Made by a program: the position numbers and the translations under genes
The notes under the pieces: model-generated
Told to the model about the DNA's origin: nothing
The model's database searches: none
The model's input: only the letters and a program-made list of their open reading frames with translations
Part shown: positions 47,862 to 56,754 of the stretch, piece after piece
How positions within the stretch are numbered: position 1 is the first letter of the stretch
Layout: each line of letters opens with the position of its first letter
Assembly (NCBI RefSeq): GCF_040095835.1
Contig: NZ_JBBMFT010000001.1
Coordinates: 797,183 to 861,182 of the forward strand
Direction: 5' to 3'
From: Flavonifractor hominis
GTDB taxonomy: Bacteria; Bacillota; Clostridia; Oscillospirales; Oscillospiraceae
DNA length: 64,000 nucleotides

Positions 47862-48335
47862 ATGCCAAGAACCAAATTTCAGGAAGTCGTGTTTGCTCTA
47901 CTCATGTGTTTTTTCATGGTGCTGGCCATGGAGGTGTACAACACCGCCTTCCGGCTGGGTGGGATGTCCAACGCTTGCTGGCTGCCGGCGCTGTGGGAAA
48001 TGCGTATTATGCTGCCCACCTGTTTTATCATGAGTTTTTTCTTTATGGACCCTCTGGCCCAGAAGCTGACCTTCGCCCAGCTCACTCCCGGGGAGGACCG
48101 CCCCATTCTAGTGATTCTGGTGCGGGCCGGCATCACCGTGGCCCTGATGTGCCCCACCATGAGCTTTGGGGCCACGGTGTTCTTCTCCGGATTTCACGCG
48201 GAATTTGTCTCGGTCTGGCTCCAGACGCTGGTGCGCAATTTCCCCATGGCGCTGTGCTGGCAGGTCTTTTTCTGCGGGCCGCTGGTGCGCCGGCTCTTCC
48301 GCGCGCTCTTCCACCGACAGCTCCAGACCGCCTGA
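47862..48335 (+). CDS. DUF2798 membrane protein
   Basis: ATG 47862 follows AAAAGGAG at 10 bases. The 157-residue protein has four hydrophobic helices, starting MPRTKFQEVVFALLMCFFMV with the DUF2798 style MEVYNTAFRLGG and ending near ALCWQVFFCGPLVRRLFR. The family has unknown function; many members lie near transporters. It is expressed alone from a promoter with a leader hairpin. Confidence 0.85.
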   Translation: MPRTKFQEVVFALLMCFFMVLAMEVYNTAFRLGGMSNACWLPALWEMRIMLPTCFIMSFFFMDPLAQKLTFAQLTPGEDRPILVILVRAGITVALMCPTMSFGATVFFSGFHAEFVSVWLQTLVRNFPMALCWQVFFCGPLVRRLFRALFHRQLQTA

Positions 48336-48340
48336 AGGCG

Positions 48341-48374
48341 GAAAAAACGGGACGCCTCAGGGCGTCCCGTTTTT
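48341..48374. terminator. Bidirectional terminator between DUF2798 and nfnB
   Basis: A 15-bp stem (48341-48355 with 48360-48374) with TCAG loop and A/T outer runs between convergent genes. Confidence 0.92.
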
Positions 48375-48382
48375 TCTGCGCG

Positions 48383-49780
48383 TCAAGCGCCGTATGTATC
48401 CTTCAAATACTGATGCATGGAGGCGGCAGCCTTCTTGCCGGCACCCATGGCCAGGATCACGGTGGCCGCGCCGGTCACCGCATCGCCGCCGGCATACACG
48501 CCTTCCCGGGTGGTGGCCATGGTCTGCTCATCCACCAGCAGGCAGCCCTTCTTATTGGTCTCCAGACCCGGAGTGGTGGAACGGATCAGCGGGTTGGGGC
48601 TGGTGCCCAGACTCATGATAACCGCGTCCACCTCCAGCTCAAACTCGCTGCCGGGCACCTCGATGGGACGGCGGCGGCCGCTGGCGTCCGGCTCACCCAG
48701 TTCCATCTTGATGCACTCCATGGCACGGACCCGTCCCTTGTCGTCCCCCAGGATTTTGGTGGGATTGTTCAGGAACAGGAACTCAATGCCCTCTTCCTTG
48801 GCGTGGTGGATCTCCTCCCGCCGGGCGGGCATCTCCTCCTCGCCCCGGCGGTACACCACATACACATGCTCGGCCCCCATGCGCATGGCACAGCGGGCGG
48901 CGTCCATGGCCACATTGCCGCCACCCACGATGGCGGCTTTTTTGATCTTCTTGATGGGGGTGTCGTACCCCTCCCGATAGGCCTTCATCAGGTTGATGCG
49001 GGTGAGGTACTCGTTGGCGGAATAGACGCCGGCCAGGGTCTCCCCCTCGATGCCCATGAACATGGGCAGGCCCGCGCCCGTGCCGATAAAGACCGCGCGG
49101 TAGCCCGCTTCGAACATCTCGTCCACATCGTAGGTCTTGCCCACCACCATGTCGGTCTCCACATCCACGCCCATGGCGGCCAGCTTGTCCACCTCATTCT
49201 GCACGATGGCCTTGGGCAGGCGGAACTCGGGGATGCCATAGACCAGCACGCCCCCGGCGGTATGGAACGCCTCGAACATGGTGATCTCATAGCCCAGCCG
49301 GGCCAGATCGCTGGCACAGGTCAGGCTGGCAGGGCCGGAGCCCACCACCGCCACCTTGATGCCGTTGCTCTTGGGCTTTTGGGGCATCTCGTTGATGTGT
49401 TCCCGGTACCAGTCGGCCACAAAACGCTCCAGCCGGCCAATAGCCACCGGCTCGCCCTTGATGCCACGGACACAGCGGGCCTCACACTGGCTCTCCTGGG
49501 GGCAGACACGGCCGCTGATGCTGGGCAGGGCGTTGGTATCGGTAATGATCTCGTAAGCGGCTTTGAAGTCGCCCTCAGCCACCTTGGCGATGAACTCCGG
49601 AATGCGGATGTTCACCGGGCAGCCGCCCACACAGGGCTTATGCTTGCAGTTGAGGCAGCGCTGGGCCTCCTCCACAGCCATCTCGGCGGTGTAACCCTGG
49701 GCCACCTCCTGGAAATTATGATTGCGGACCTTGGGGTCCTGTTCCGGCATGGGAATCTTGGTCATACTCATATTCGGCAT
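48383..49780 (-). CDS. nfnB: NADP-dependent ferredoxin oxidoreductase NfnB
   Basis: The 465-residue protein has the N-terminal two-4Fe-4S module of the glutamate-synthase-small-subunit family (CLNCKHKPCVGGCPVNI, then CPQESQCEARCVRG), followed by two FAD/NAD(P) Rossmann folds (KVAVVGSGPASLTCASDLAR with GxGxxS, and AAIVGGGNVAMDAARCAMR). GVYAGGDAVTGAATVILAMG is the second flavin motif. It follows nfnA by 13 bases, the order of Clostridium kluyveri nfnAB, so the pair should bifurcate electrons between NADPH, NAD+ and ferredoxin. A lone gltD-type role is less likely because of this pairing. Confidence 0.92.
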   Translation of the reverse strand: MPNMSMTKIPMPEQDPKVRNHNFQEVAQGYTAEMAVEEAQRCLNCKHKPCVGGCPVNIRIPEFIAKVAEGDFKAAYEIITDTNALPSISGRVCPQESQCEARCVRGIKGEPVAIGRLERFVADWYREHINEMPQKPKSNGIKVAVVGSGPASLTCASDLARLGYEITMFEAFHTAGGVLVYGIPEFRLPKAIVQNEVDKLAAMGVDVETDMVVGKTYDVDEMFEAGYRAVFIGTGAGLPMFMGIEGETLAGVYSANEYLTRINLMKAYREGYDTPIKKIKKAAIVGGGNVAMDAARCAMRMGAEHVYVVYRRGEEEMPARREEIHHAKEEGIEFLFLNNPTKILGDDKGRVRAMECIKMELGEPDASGRRRPIEVPGSEFELEVDAVIMSLGTSPNPLIRSTTPGLETNKKGCLLVDEQTMATTREGVYAGGDAVTGAATVILAMGAGKKAAASMHQYLKDTYGA

Positions 49781-49793
49781 CTTCTGCTCCCCC

Positions 49794-50651
49794 TCAATGG
49801 ATCATCTCATGGGCCAGCTGCTCCATACGGCAGTCGTGCCGCTTCTCCTCTTCGATCTCCTGGGCCCGGTAGACCGCGTTGCGGTTCATCAGCTCGTCAA
49901 AATCCACCTGGTGCCCGTCGAAATCCGGGCCATCCACGCAGGCAAATTTCATCTTGCCGCCCACGGTGACCCGGCATCCGCCGCACATACCCGTGCCGTC
50001 GATCATAATGGGGTTCAGGCTGACAATGGTCTTGATCCCATAGGGTTCGGTCGTCTTGGAGACAAATTTCATCATGGGGATGGGGCCGATGGCGATGACG
50101 GCGTCATAGTGGACACCCGAATCGATGAGCTGCTGGAGCTTGACCGTGACAAAGCCCTGCTCGCCATAGGTGCCGTCGTCCGTCATGATATAGCAGTGGT
50201 CGCTCACCGCCCGGAACTCCTCCTCCAGGATCACGATGTCCTTGGAGCGGAAACCGGCGATGACATCCACCTCGATCCCCGCGGCATGGCAGGTCTTGGC
50301 CTGAGGATAGGCGATGGCGCAGCCTACGCCGCCGCCCACCACGCACACCCGCTTGGCGCCCTCGGGCAGTTCGGTGGCCAGCCCCAGCGGGCCAACGAAA
50401 TCCCGGATCACATCGCCTTCGTTCAGATCGGCCAGCAGCTCGGTGGTCAGGCCCACCTTCTGGAAGATAATGGTGATGGTACCCTTCTCCCGGTCGTAAT
50501 CGGCGATGGTCAGCGGGATGCGCTCCCCCTGCTCATCCAAACGCAGAATGATAAACTGCCCCGCCCGCGCCTTTTTGGCGATGAGGGGCGCCTCCACCTC
50601 CAGCAGGGTCACACTGGGATTGAGGACCTTTTTCCGTACGATTTTGACCAT
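49794..50651 (-). CDS. nfnA: NADH-ferredoxin transhydrogenase subunit NfnA
   Basis: The 285-residue protein has a ferredoxin-reductase-type FAD domain (AGQFIILRLDEQGERIPLTI), an NAD(H) Rossmann fold (VCVVGGGVGCAIAYPQAKTC) and a C-terminal 2Fe-2S cluster motif (DGTGMCGGCRVTVGGKMKFACVDG, with four Cys). This matches NfnA (dihydroorotate-dehydrogenase electron-transfer-like). It works with NfnB in electron bifurcation. A clear promoter lies upstream. Confidence 0.92.
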   Translation of the reverse strand: MVKIVRKKVLNPSVTLLEVEAPLIAKKARAGQFIILRLDEQGERIPLTIADYDREKGTITIIFQKVGLTTELLADLNEGDVIRDFVGPLGLATELPEGAKRVCVVGGGVGCAIAYPQAKTCHAAGIEVDVIAGFRSKDIVILEEEFRAVSDHCYIMTDDGTYGEQGFVTVKLQQLIDSGVHYDAVIAIGPIPMMKFVSKTTEPYGIKTIVSLNPIMIDGTGMCGGCRVTVGGKMKFACVDGPDFDGHQVDFDELMNRNAVYRAQEIEEEKRHDCRMEQLAHEMIH

Positions 50652-50786
50652 ATACTCTACCTCTTCTCATCGCGCTTGTCCGCCCGGTCCGGCGAGCGCG
50701 TCCCTAACGTCAATGGAAGGTGGGCGGTCCAAATTCCAGACGGCCTACTGCCGCAACGGATTCCGCCCGTCCACTTTACTAAACTA

Positions 50787-50815
50787 ACCATATCAGCTTT
50801 CCTACGCTTTGTCAA
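50787..50815 (-). promoter_or_regulatory. Promoter of nfnAB
   Basis: TTGACA (50815-50810), 17-base spacer, TATGGT (50792-50787) on the minus strand, about 135 bases before the nfnA start. The long leader (50652-50786) contains GC-rich inverted repeats but no recognised riboswitch. Confidence 0.8.
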
Positions 50816-50857
50816 GAAGTAAAGCGCGCCGGTCTAGAAAACCGCCGCCCACCCTCG

Positions 50858-51754
50858 TTAAGTCCTCCACCGGAGGACGATCGCAAACATTCCGTCCGTC
50901 AACTCCGCCTCCAGACGGCACCTCATCTGTTCGGCCAGGGCCTTGACGATGGCCAGTCCCAGGCCGGTGTTGCGGCCGGTGCGCATCTTGTCGGAGGTAA
51001 AGAAGCGGTCAAACACATGGGGAACGTCCTCTTGCGTCAAGTCGGTGGTCTCGTTGCGGAACTGGCTGACCACCCACTCGCCCTCCCGGAACAGGCGCAC
51101 CTCCATTTTCCCGCAGCCGTGATCCAGCGCGTTGCGGATCAGGTTGGTGAATACCCGGAGCACCGCCCCCTCATCCGCCAACACCGGCGGCAGGCCCTCC
51201 TCCAGCTCCACCGTCATGTCAAAGCCCTTTTCCACAAAGTCGTTGTAGAAGGCGGCCAGCAGGCCGGACAGACTGGCATGGAGATTGACCGGCGCCTGCT
51301 CCAGCGGATACTCCCCGCCTTCCAGGCGGGAGAGCTCATAAAAGCCGGTGATCAGATTCTGCAAGGCCTTAGAGCGGCTCTCAATGACACTCAGGTACTC
51401 CCGCCGTTCCTCCTCCGGCAGATCTGGATCCTCCAGCAGCTGAAGGTAGCCCAAAATCGAGGTCAATGGGGTACGCAGGTCGTGGGAGATATTGGAGATC
51501 TGCCGCCGCAGGGATTTCTCCTGCTCCCGCCAGGCGGCCTGATCCATCCGGCGGGCCTCCAGCAGGCGGTTGACCTCCTGGAGCAGCGCCTCCGCCGCCC
51601 CGTTGGGCACTGCCAGCCGTACCCGGGCCGAGCTGCCCGTCCGCTCCAGCTCCTCCAGCTGTGCCGCCGCGCTCCGCAGCGCCCGCCGCTGGGTCCACAC
51701 CCACCAGCCCAGGATCAGACAGGCCGCCGCCAGCAGGATACACAGGATCCCCAT
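50858..51754 (-). CDS. Sensor histidine kinase
   Basis: The 298-residue kinase has one N-terminal hydrophobic helix (about residues 2-18), little or no extracellular loop, and cytoplasmic H-box SNISHDLRTPLTSILGYLQL, N-box VLRVFTNLIRNALDHG, and G-boxes (HVFDRFFTSDKMRTGRNTGL, then GLAIVKALAEQM). With so little outside the membrane it may sense through the neighbouring ABC permeases, as intramembrane kinases do. It is the last gene of the RR-ABC-HK series. A hairpin at 51782-51806 precedes it. Confidence 0.92.
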   Translation of the reverse strand: MGILCILLAAACLILGWWVWTQRRALRSAAAQLEELERTGSSARVRLAVPNGAAEALLQEVNRLLEARRMDQAAWREQEKSLRRQISNISHDLRTPLTSILGYLQLLEDPDLPEEERREYLSVIESRSKALQNLITGFYELSRLEGGEYPLEQAPVNLHASLSGLLAAFYNDFVEKGFDMTVELEEGLPPVLADEGAVLRVFTNLIRNALDHGCGKMEVRLFREGEWVVSQFRNETTDLTQEDVPHVFDRFFTSDKMRTGRNTGLGLAIVKALAEQMRCRLEAELTDGMFAIVLRWRT

Positions 51755-51781
51755 TTCTCACGCCCCCTTGAATACGCCAAG

Positions 51782-51806
51782 GGCGCGCCCGGGGTCCGGG
51801 CGCGCC
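51782..51806. other. GC-rich hairpin between ABC permease and kinase genes
   Basis: GGCGCGCCCGG pairs with CCGGGCGCGCC (51782-51792 with 51796-51806). There is no T run on the minus strand, so it probably lowers rather than stops readthrough into the kinase. Confidence 0.5.
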
Positions 51807-51813
51807 TTGTCCT

Positions 51814-52557
51814 TTATCGAATGTCCCGTCTGGAAAACCACACTGCCCCCACAGCGGTGCTTACGCCGCCCCAGCCCAGGCCGATCCCCCAGCACCAGAG
51901 CTGGTACTTCCAGGTGAGCCACCCGGACAGATAGGGGGGCATCAGCAGCGTATAGGGCATCAGGATGGCCTGGAGCAGTGGGGAAAGCTGTCCCCCGGTA
52001 AACAGCGTGGACAGTGCCGCCAGAATGGGCTGCCCCACGAAAAAGACCAGGTAATAAGCCGTCATCCAAACGGCGGCACCGGGGAAGATCACTGCCATGG
52101 CATGGCACAGAGCGAACATCCCGCACCACACCGGCAGAGCTCCCGCCAGGCAAAAAAGCAGGATTGCCAAGGAGGCTTCTTCCCCCGCCCGGTCGCTGTG
52201 GGACAACAGCGGAAAGCAGATCCCCAAAAGCCCCATCAGCAAAAGCGCGCACAGAAGCATGCCCAACAGTAGGCCGGACAACAGCTTGCCGCCGTAGATC
52301 CTGCCCCGGCTCAGGCCGAAGGCCACCTCATTTTTGAGGGTCTCCCCCCGGTTGCCGTCCACCACCTGCACCAGCAGAGGCACCACCAGCATCCCCGTCA
52401 GCATGGTCAAGCTGACCCCACCGACCAGCTCGGCATAGGTGGCGCTGCTCATCAATATCCCAAACAGAGTGGTACACAGGACCAGAAACAGGGTGGTCCC
52501 CCAGGCGACCCGGTGGTGCAGGGACTTCCACAGCTCGGCTTTGATGTAGTTGAGCAT
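51814..52557 (-). CDS. ABC-2-type permease, second subunit
   Basis: The 247-residue protein has about six membrane helices and begins MLNYIKAELWKSLHHRVAWG, the usual amphipathic start of BcrB/ABC-2 permeases. A conserved-looking NRGETLKNEVAFGLSRGRIY segment is shared with the upstream permease (EQYKQNTLKNEVAYGLPRVR), so the two are paralogues. With the BcrA-type ATPase it forms an exporter that often confers resistance to bacitracin or lantibiotics; the true substrate is unknown. Confidence 0.88.
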   Translation of the reverse strand: MLNYIKAELWKSLHHRVAWGTTLFLVLCTTLFGILMSSATYAELVGGVSLTMLTGMLVVPLLVQVVDGNRGETLKNEVAFGLSRGRIYGGKLLSGLLLGMLLCALLLMGLLGICFPLLSHSDRAGEEASLAILLFCLAGALPVWCGMFALCHAMAVIFPGAAVWMTAYYLVFFVGQPILAALSTLFTGGQLSPLLQAILMPYTLLMPPYLSGWLTWKYQLWCWGIGLGWGGVSTAVGAVWFSRRDIR

Positions 52558-52587
52558 ACCCGTTCCCCTTCCGGCCGTCCGCTCCCC

Positions 52588-53343
52588 TCAGCGGATCTCT
52601 TTTTTCTGAAAGGCCGTCAGGCCCACTGCGGTGGACAGAATCAGCAGCGCCACGCCCACCAGCCAGCACATGCCTACATAATCCATCTGGAAGGCCCGAT
52701 TGGGCAGCGTTTCCAGCATGACCGTCGGCATGATCTGCCGCACCGTCTCGAACACCGGATGGAACAGCAGTCCGAGTCCCTGGAGGATGGCCGGCAGAAC
52801 CCCAAGCAAGCCCACGCTGACGAAGGCGGCCAGAGTGGTGTTGCGCACCAGGAAATAGCAGGCCATAGTGATCCCCTGAGCACCCAGCCACAGGGGGAAG
52901 GCCCCCGCCAGGACGTAGCCGTTGAGGGTCATGGCTACCCCATCCAGCTCATTGTGGGGCAGCAGCAACCAGCAGCCGGCCACGTACAGCGCCAGCATGA
53001 CCGCCGCCGCCAGGATGGACACCAGCGTGGCAACCGCCAGCTTGCCCAGATAGATCCGCACCCGCGGCAGACCGTAAGCCACCTCATTTTTCAGGGTGTT
53101 CTGCTTGTACTGTTCAGAAAAGACCATATCACAGGTGAGGATGGTGGCATACGCCCCGATGCTCAGCATGACGGACACCATGGTGGCGGCGGAATAGAAA
53201 TCCATGCCCGCATTGCCCCAGGTGCTGCTCAGCCAGCAGCCCCACAGCAGCACTCCCTCCAACGCCAGGACGACGAGCAGGGTAAGATAGAAGTATTTTC
53301 TCCGAAAGACCTTGTAGCACTCAGCAGCCAGATAATTACGCAT
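52588..53343 (-). CDS. ABC-2-type permease, first subunit
   Basis: ATG 53343 (MRNYLAAECYKVFRRKYFYL) overlaps the ATPase stop by 8 bases and has GGGGG eight bases upstream; GTG 53352 is also open. The 251-residue protein has six hydrophobic helices and the LKNEVAYGLPRVRIYLGKLA segment shared with its sister permease. It is part of the same BcrAB-like exporter. Confidence 0.88.
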   Translation of the reverse strand: MRNYLAAECYKVFRRKYFYLTLLVVLALEGVLLWGCWLSSTWGNAGMDFYSAATMVSVMLSIGAYATILTCDMVFSEQYKQNTLKNEVAYGLPRVRIYLGKLAVATLVSILAAAVMLALYVAGCWLLLPHNELDGVAMTLNGYVLAGAFPLWLGAQGITMACYFLVRNTTLAAFVSVGLLGVLPAILQGLGLLFHPVFETVRQIMPTVMLETLPNRAFQMDYVGMCWLVGVALLILSTAVGLTAFQKKEIR

Positions 53344-54259
53344 GGCGGACACCCCCGATCATGGACAGGAAGTAATCCTCCAGATTGGCCCCCCGGCTCT
53401 CGATGGACTGGAGGGCCACGCCCCCCTCCACCAGCACCCGGGCCACCGTATGGGGCTGGTCCAGGAAACAGTACAGACGGATGAGGTTGCCGGGCAGCAC
53501 CTCATAGTCCCGGACCTCCAGCTCCCGCTCCAGAACGAGCGCGGCCTGGGAGACGTCGTCCACCCGCACCTCGATGCAGGCCCGGCACTTCTCCTGCAGG
53601 GCCTGGGCGGAGATCTGCTCCAGCATCACTCCATTGTCAATGAAGCCGTAGCAGGTAGCCAGGTTGGCCAGCTCCGGCAGGATGTGGCTGGAGATGAGAA
53701 TGGTTGTCTGCTGCTCCTCATTCAGCCGCAGCAGCAGGTTGCGAAACTCCACGATCCCTTCCGGGTCCAGGCCGTTGATGGGTTCGTCCAGCAGCAGGAA
53801 GTCCGGCCGGTTCATCAGCGCCAGCGCCAGGCCCAGGCGCTGCTTCATGCCCAGGGAAAAGTTCTTGAAGGTCTTTTTCCCCGTGCCCGCCAGGTCCACT
53901 TCCTCCAGCACCTGATCCACCACCCGGTCGCCGGGGATGCCCCGCTGGATACGGTAGTACTCCAGGTTCTGCCGGGCGGTGAGGTAGGGATAAAAGCTGG
54001 GGGTCTCCACCATCACCCCGGTATGGGCGCGCATGGCAGAAAGCTCCCGTCCGCCGGAGGCGCCGAACAGGCTCAGTTCCCCGCCGGAGGGAACGGTCTG
54101 CCCCGTCACCATACGGATCAGGGTGGTCTTACCCGCCCCGTTGCGGCCCACCAGGCCGTAAATCTGGCCCTTCTCCACACTCAGGTCCACCCGGTCCACC
54201 ACCGGCCGGTTTCCATATCGCTTGGTGAGCCCGTGGGTCACCAATACTTCTTGTGTCAT
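53336..54259 (-). CDS. BcrA-type ABC transporter ATPase
   Basis: The 307-residue ATPase has Walker A GRNGAGKTTLIRM, signature NFSLGMKQRLGLALAL, Walker B FLLLDEPINGLDPEG and switch His (ILISSHILPELANLA). The LSLGMKQR form of the signature and the C-terminal tail of about 80 residues fit the BcrA/lantibiotic-immunity (LanF) group. It lies 83 bases after the response regulator and before two paralogous permeases, with the kinase gene behind them. This RR-ABC-kinase arrangement is typical of antibiotic-sensing detoxification systems. Confidence 0.9.
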   Translation of the reverse strand: MTQEVLVTHGLTKRYGNRPVVDRVDLSVEKGQIYGLVGRNGAGKTTLIRMVTGQTVPSGGELSLFGASGGRELSAMRAHTGVMVETPSFYPYLTARQNLEYYRIQRGIPGDRVVDQVLEEVDLAGTGKKTFKNFSLGMKQRLGLALALMNRPDFLLLDEPINGLDPEGIVEFRNLLLRLNEEQQTTILISSHILPELANLATCYGFIDNGVMLEQISAQALQEKCRACIEVRVDDVSQAALVLERELEVRDYEVLPGNLIRLYCFLDQPHTVARVLVEGGVALQSIESRGANLEDYFLSMIGGVRHA

Positions 54260-54342
54260 ACGGCATCAGCCTTTCGTTTGGATTGTGATGCCAGTATAGC
54301 GGCAAGTCCATAATCCGCCTTTAAGCAAAGGTGAAGAAAGTC

Positions 54343-55029
54343 TTAATCACTCATCTTAAAGCCGATACCCCAGACCGTCTTGATGTACTCCCGGTCACTA
54401 ACCTTGGCCAGCTTGGAGCGCAGGTTGGAGATATGGACGTTGACCGTGTTGTCGTCCCCCATATACTCCCCGCCCCACACCTGCTCATAGAGCTGCTCCC
54501 GGGTAAAGACCTTTTTCGGGTGCTCCATGAGCAGCTTGAGGATCTCAAACTCCCGGGCGGTCACGCTCACCGGGGCGCCGCCGGCTGTGACCGTGACGCT
54601 CTCCTTATCCAGCTCCAGGTCTCCGTGGGTGAGTACGCTCCCTCCACCGCCGCCGGAAAACTGCTTGTACCGGCGCAGTTGGGCCTCCACCCGGGCCAGC
54701 ACCTCGGCGTTGTCAAAGGGCTTTGGGATAAAATCGTCCGCTCCCAGCCGGAGCACGTTTACCCGGTCCTCCAGCCCGGCCTTGGCCGAGAGGACGATGA
54801 TGGGCATGGTCTTTTTCCGGCGCATCTGGGTGATAAACTCTTCCCCGGTCAGGCCGGGCAGCATCAGATCCAGCAATACCAGGTCATATTCATACTGCCC
54901 CGCCCACAAAACGGCCTCGCTGCCGGAAAAGGCCGGGCGGCAGCTGTACCCCGCCCCCTCCAGAATGCGGCAGAGCAGTTTGTTGATATCGGGATCGTCC
55001 TCAACGATCAGGATGTGGCAGGTATCCAT
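54343..55029 (-). CDS. OmpR-family response regulator
   Basis: The 228-residue regulator has a receiver domain with acidic Asp11/Asp12, phospho-acceptor Asp54 (LVLLDLMLPG) and Lys in DDFIPKPFDN, and a winged-helix output domain (SVTAREFEILKLLMEHPKKV, VWGGEYMGDDNTVNVHISNL). It begins at the base after the rqcH stop (TAAATG), so it is cotranscribed with rqcH and mrnC. Its partner kinase is encoded five genes later at 50858. It should control the adjacent ABC exporter. Confidence 0.93.
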   Translation of the reverse strand: MDTCHILIVEDDPDINKLLCRILEGAGYSCRPAFSGSEAVLWAGQYEYDLVLLDLMLPGLTGEEFITQMRRKKTMPIIVLSAKAGLEDRVNVLRLGADDFIPKPFDNAEVLARVEAQLRRYKQFSGGGGGSVLTHGDLELDKESVTVTAGGAPVSVTAREFEILKLLMEHPKKVFTREQLYEQVWGGEYMGDDNTVNVHISNLRSKLAKVSDREYIKTVWGIGFKMSD

Positions 55030-56754
55030 TTATTTCACCCTCAGTCGCTTGGCCAGCTCCGGGTCCGGGTCCACCACGGCGGTCTGATACGTGGTATAGA
55101 CCACCATGCCCGGCCGGGCACCGGCGGGCTTCTTTACATACTTCACCGGGGTATAGTCCACCGGCACCTTGCTGCTCTCCCGTGCCTGAGAAAACCAGGC
55201 CGCCAGCTGGGCGGCCTCGGTCAGGCTCTGGGCGTCGGCCTCGCCCCCCTCCAGCCAGAGGATCACGTGGGACCCGTGGATCTTCTGGGTGTGGAGCCAG
55301 ATATCGCTCTTATAGGCCATCTTGGTGGTCAGCAGGTCGTTCTGGCTGTTGTTCTTGCCCACCGAGATCCGCAGCCCGGTAGAGGAGCGGAACTCCATGG
55401 GCTTGCCGGCCACCTTTTTCCCCCGGTCCTTGGCCTTGCCGGAACGGCGGAGGTAGCCGGTCTCGGTCAGCTCCTGGCGGATCTCCTGCAGGTCCCGCTC
55501 CCCTTCAGCCAGGGAGAGGTTCTCCAGCACGCTGTTGAGATACTCCAGCTCCCGGCCGCCCTTTTCCAGCTGGATGGTGAGCATCTTCTCGGCCGTCTTA
55601 GCCTTGTTGTACTCCTTATAATACCGGGCGGCATTCTGTTGAGGCGTGAGCAGGGGGTCCAGCCGGATCTCCACCATGGGGCAGGCCGGATCGTAGAAGT
55701 CCATGGCGCGCAGCACGCTCATTCCCTTCTCCATGGCGTGGAGGTTGGAGGTGATGATGTCCCCCTGCTCCCGCAGGCGCTCCCGGTCCTGCGTCGCTTC
55801 CAGCTCCCGCTGCTGGTTGGCCAGCTTGCGGGCCGTCCGGTCCCGGGCGTTGGTTACCGCCTTCACCAGGTCCTGGCCCCGCTGGCGCACCCGCTCGGCC
55901 GCCTCCCGGTTCTCATAAAAGCCGTCCAGCATCTTGGAAAAGCTCTCCTGGGGCAGGCTCTCGGTCTCCGGACCGTACTGGAGGATGGGCAGGAACGTAA
56001 AATCAACCGCTTTCCCCTCCCGCATCAGCAGGGTGGGGGTCACCCGCCCCTCCCGCACACAGGCGCACAGCTTCTCCACCTCGGCGGCCAGACGGGCGGG
56101 ATCCTCCCCCGCCCGGAAGGTCAGTTCCCGCGCCAGCAGAGGGGACAGTCCGGTAAAGGTATCCAGCAGCAGCTTGTCCCACTGCTTGCCCAGCGGATTG
56201 TCCAGTGCCTGGCGCAGCTGCTCCGGCTCCAGCGCCATGGGGTCCAGCTTGTCCGGCGCAGGGGGCTGGCGGTAGAACAGCCCCGGCAGCACCTGCCGCT
56301 GGCGGGACATGTCTCCGTCCACCCGGCGTATGCAATCCAGGATGCGCCCCTCCCCATCCAACAGGATCAGGTTGGCGTTGCGGCCCATGGCCTCCAGCAC
56401 CAGCCGGCGCTCCACCCGGTCGCCCAGCTCATCCAGACTCTCCAGGCGGAAGTCCAGAATGCGCTCCATGGGCGGCTGCACCAACTCCAGGATGCGCGCC
56501 CCCTGCAGATGCTTGCGCAGGAGCATACAGAACATGGGCGGTTCGGCCGGGTTTTCCCGGGGCAGGGTGGTAAGGTGGGCCCGGGGATGGCCCGGATTGG
56601 CCGAGAGCAGCAGCTTTACATTCCCCTGCTGCCCCCGGATGAACAGCACCACCTCATCCCGGGCGGGCTGATAGATCTTGTCGATCTTGCCCCCCTGGAC
56701 GGCGGCGCGCAGCTCGTCGGCCACCGCTGTGAGGCAAAGTGCGTCTAGCGGCAT
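55030..56754 (-). CDS. rqcH: Rqc2-type NFACT protein RqcH
   Basis: ATG 56754 follows GGAGGAAG and gives 574 residues. The N-terminal NFACT-N domain (PLDALCLTAVADELRAAVQG, GGKIDKIYQPARDEVVLFIR), middle helical coiled coil and C-terminal NFACT-R domain (SDIWLHTQKIHGSHVILWLE, TPVKYVKKPAGARPGMVVYT) are all present. The DxR-like tRNA-recruiting residues are in the N-domain segment. RqcH binds obstructed 50S subunits and adds C-terminal alanine tails for degradation. It overlaps the mrnC stop by 10 bases. Confidence 0.93.
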   Translation of the reverse strand: MPLDALCLTAVADELRAAVQGGKIDKIYQPARDEVVLFIRGQQGNVKLLLSANPGHPRAHLTTLPRENPAEPPMFCMLLRKHLQGARILELVQPPMERILDFRLESLDELGDRVERRLVLEAMGRNANLILLDGEGRILDCIRRVDGDMSRQRQVLPGLFYRQPPAPDKLDPMALEPEQLRQALDNPLGKQWDKLLLDTFTGLSPLLARELTFRAGEDPARLAAEVEKLCACVREGRVTPTLLMREGKAVDFTFLPILQYGPETESLPQESFSKMLDGFYENREAAERVRQRGQDLVKAVTNARDRTARKLANQQRELEATQDRERLREQGDIITSNLHAMEKGMSVLRAMDFYDPACPMVEIRLDPLLTPQQNAARYYKEYNKAKTAEKMLTIQLEKGGRELEYLNSVLENLSLAEGERDLQEIRQELTETGYLRRSGKAKDRGKKVAGKPMEFRSSTGLRISVGKNNSQNDLLTTKMAYKSDIWLHTQKIHGSHVILWLEGGEADAQSLTEAAQLAAWFSQARESSKVPVDYTPVKYVKKPAGARPGMVVYTTYQTAVVDPDPELAKRLRVK

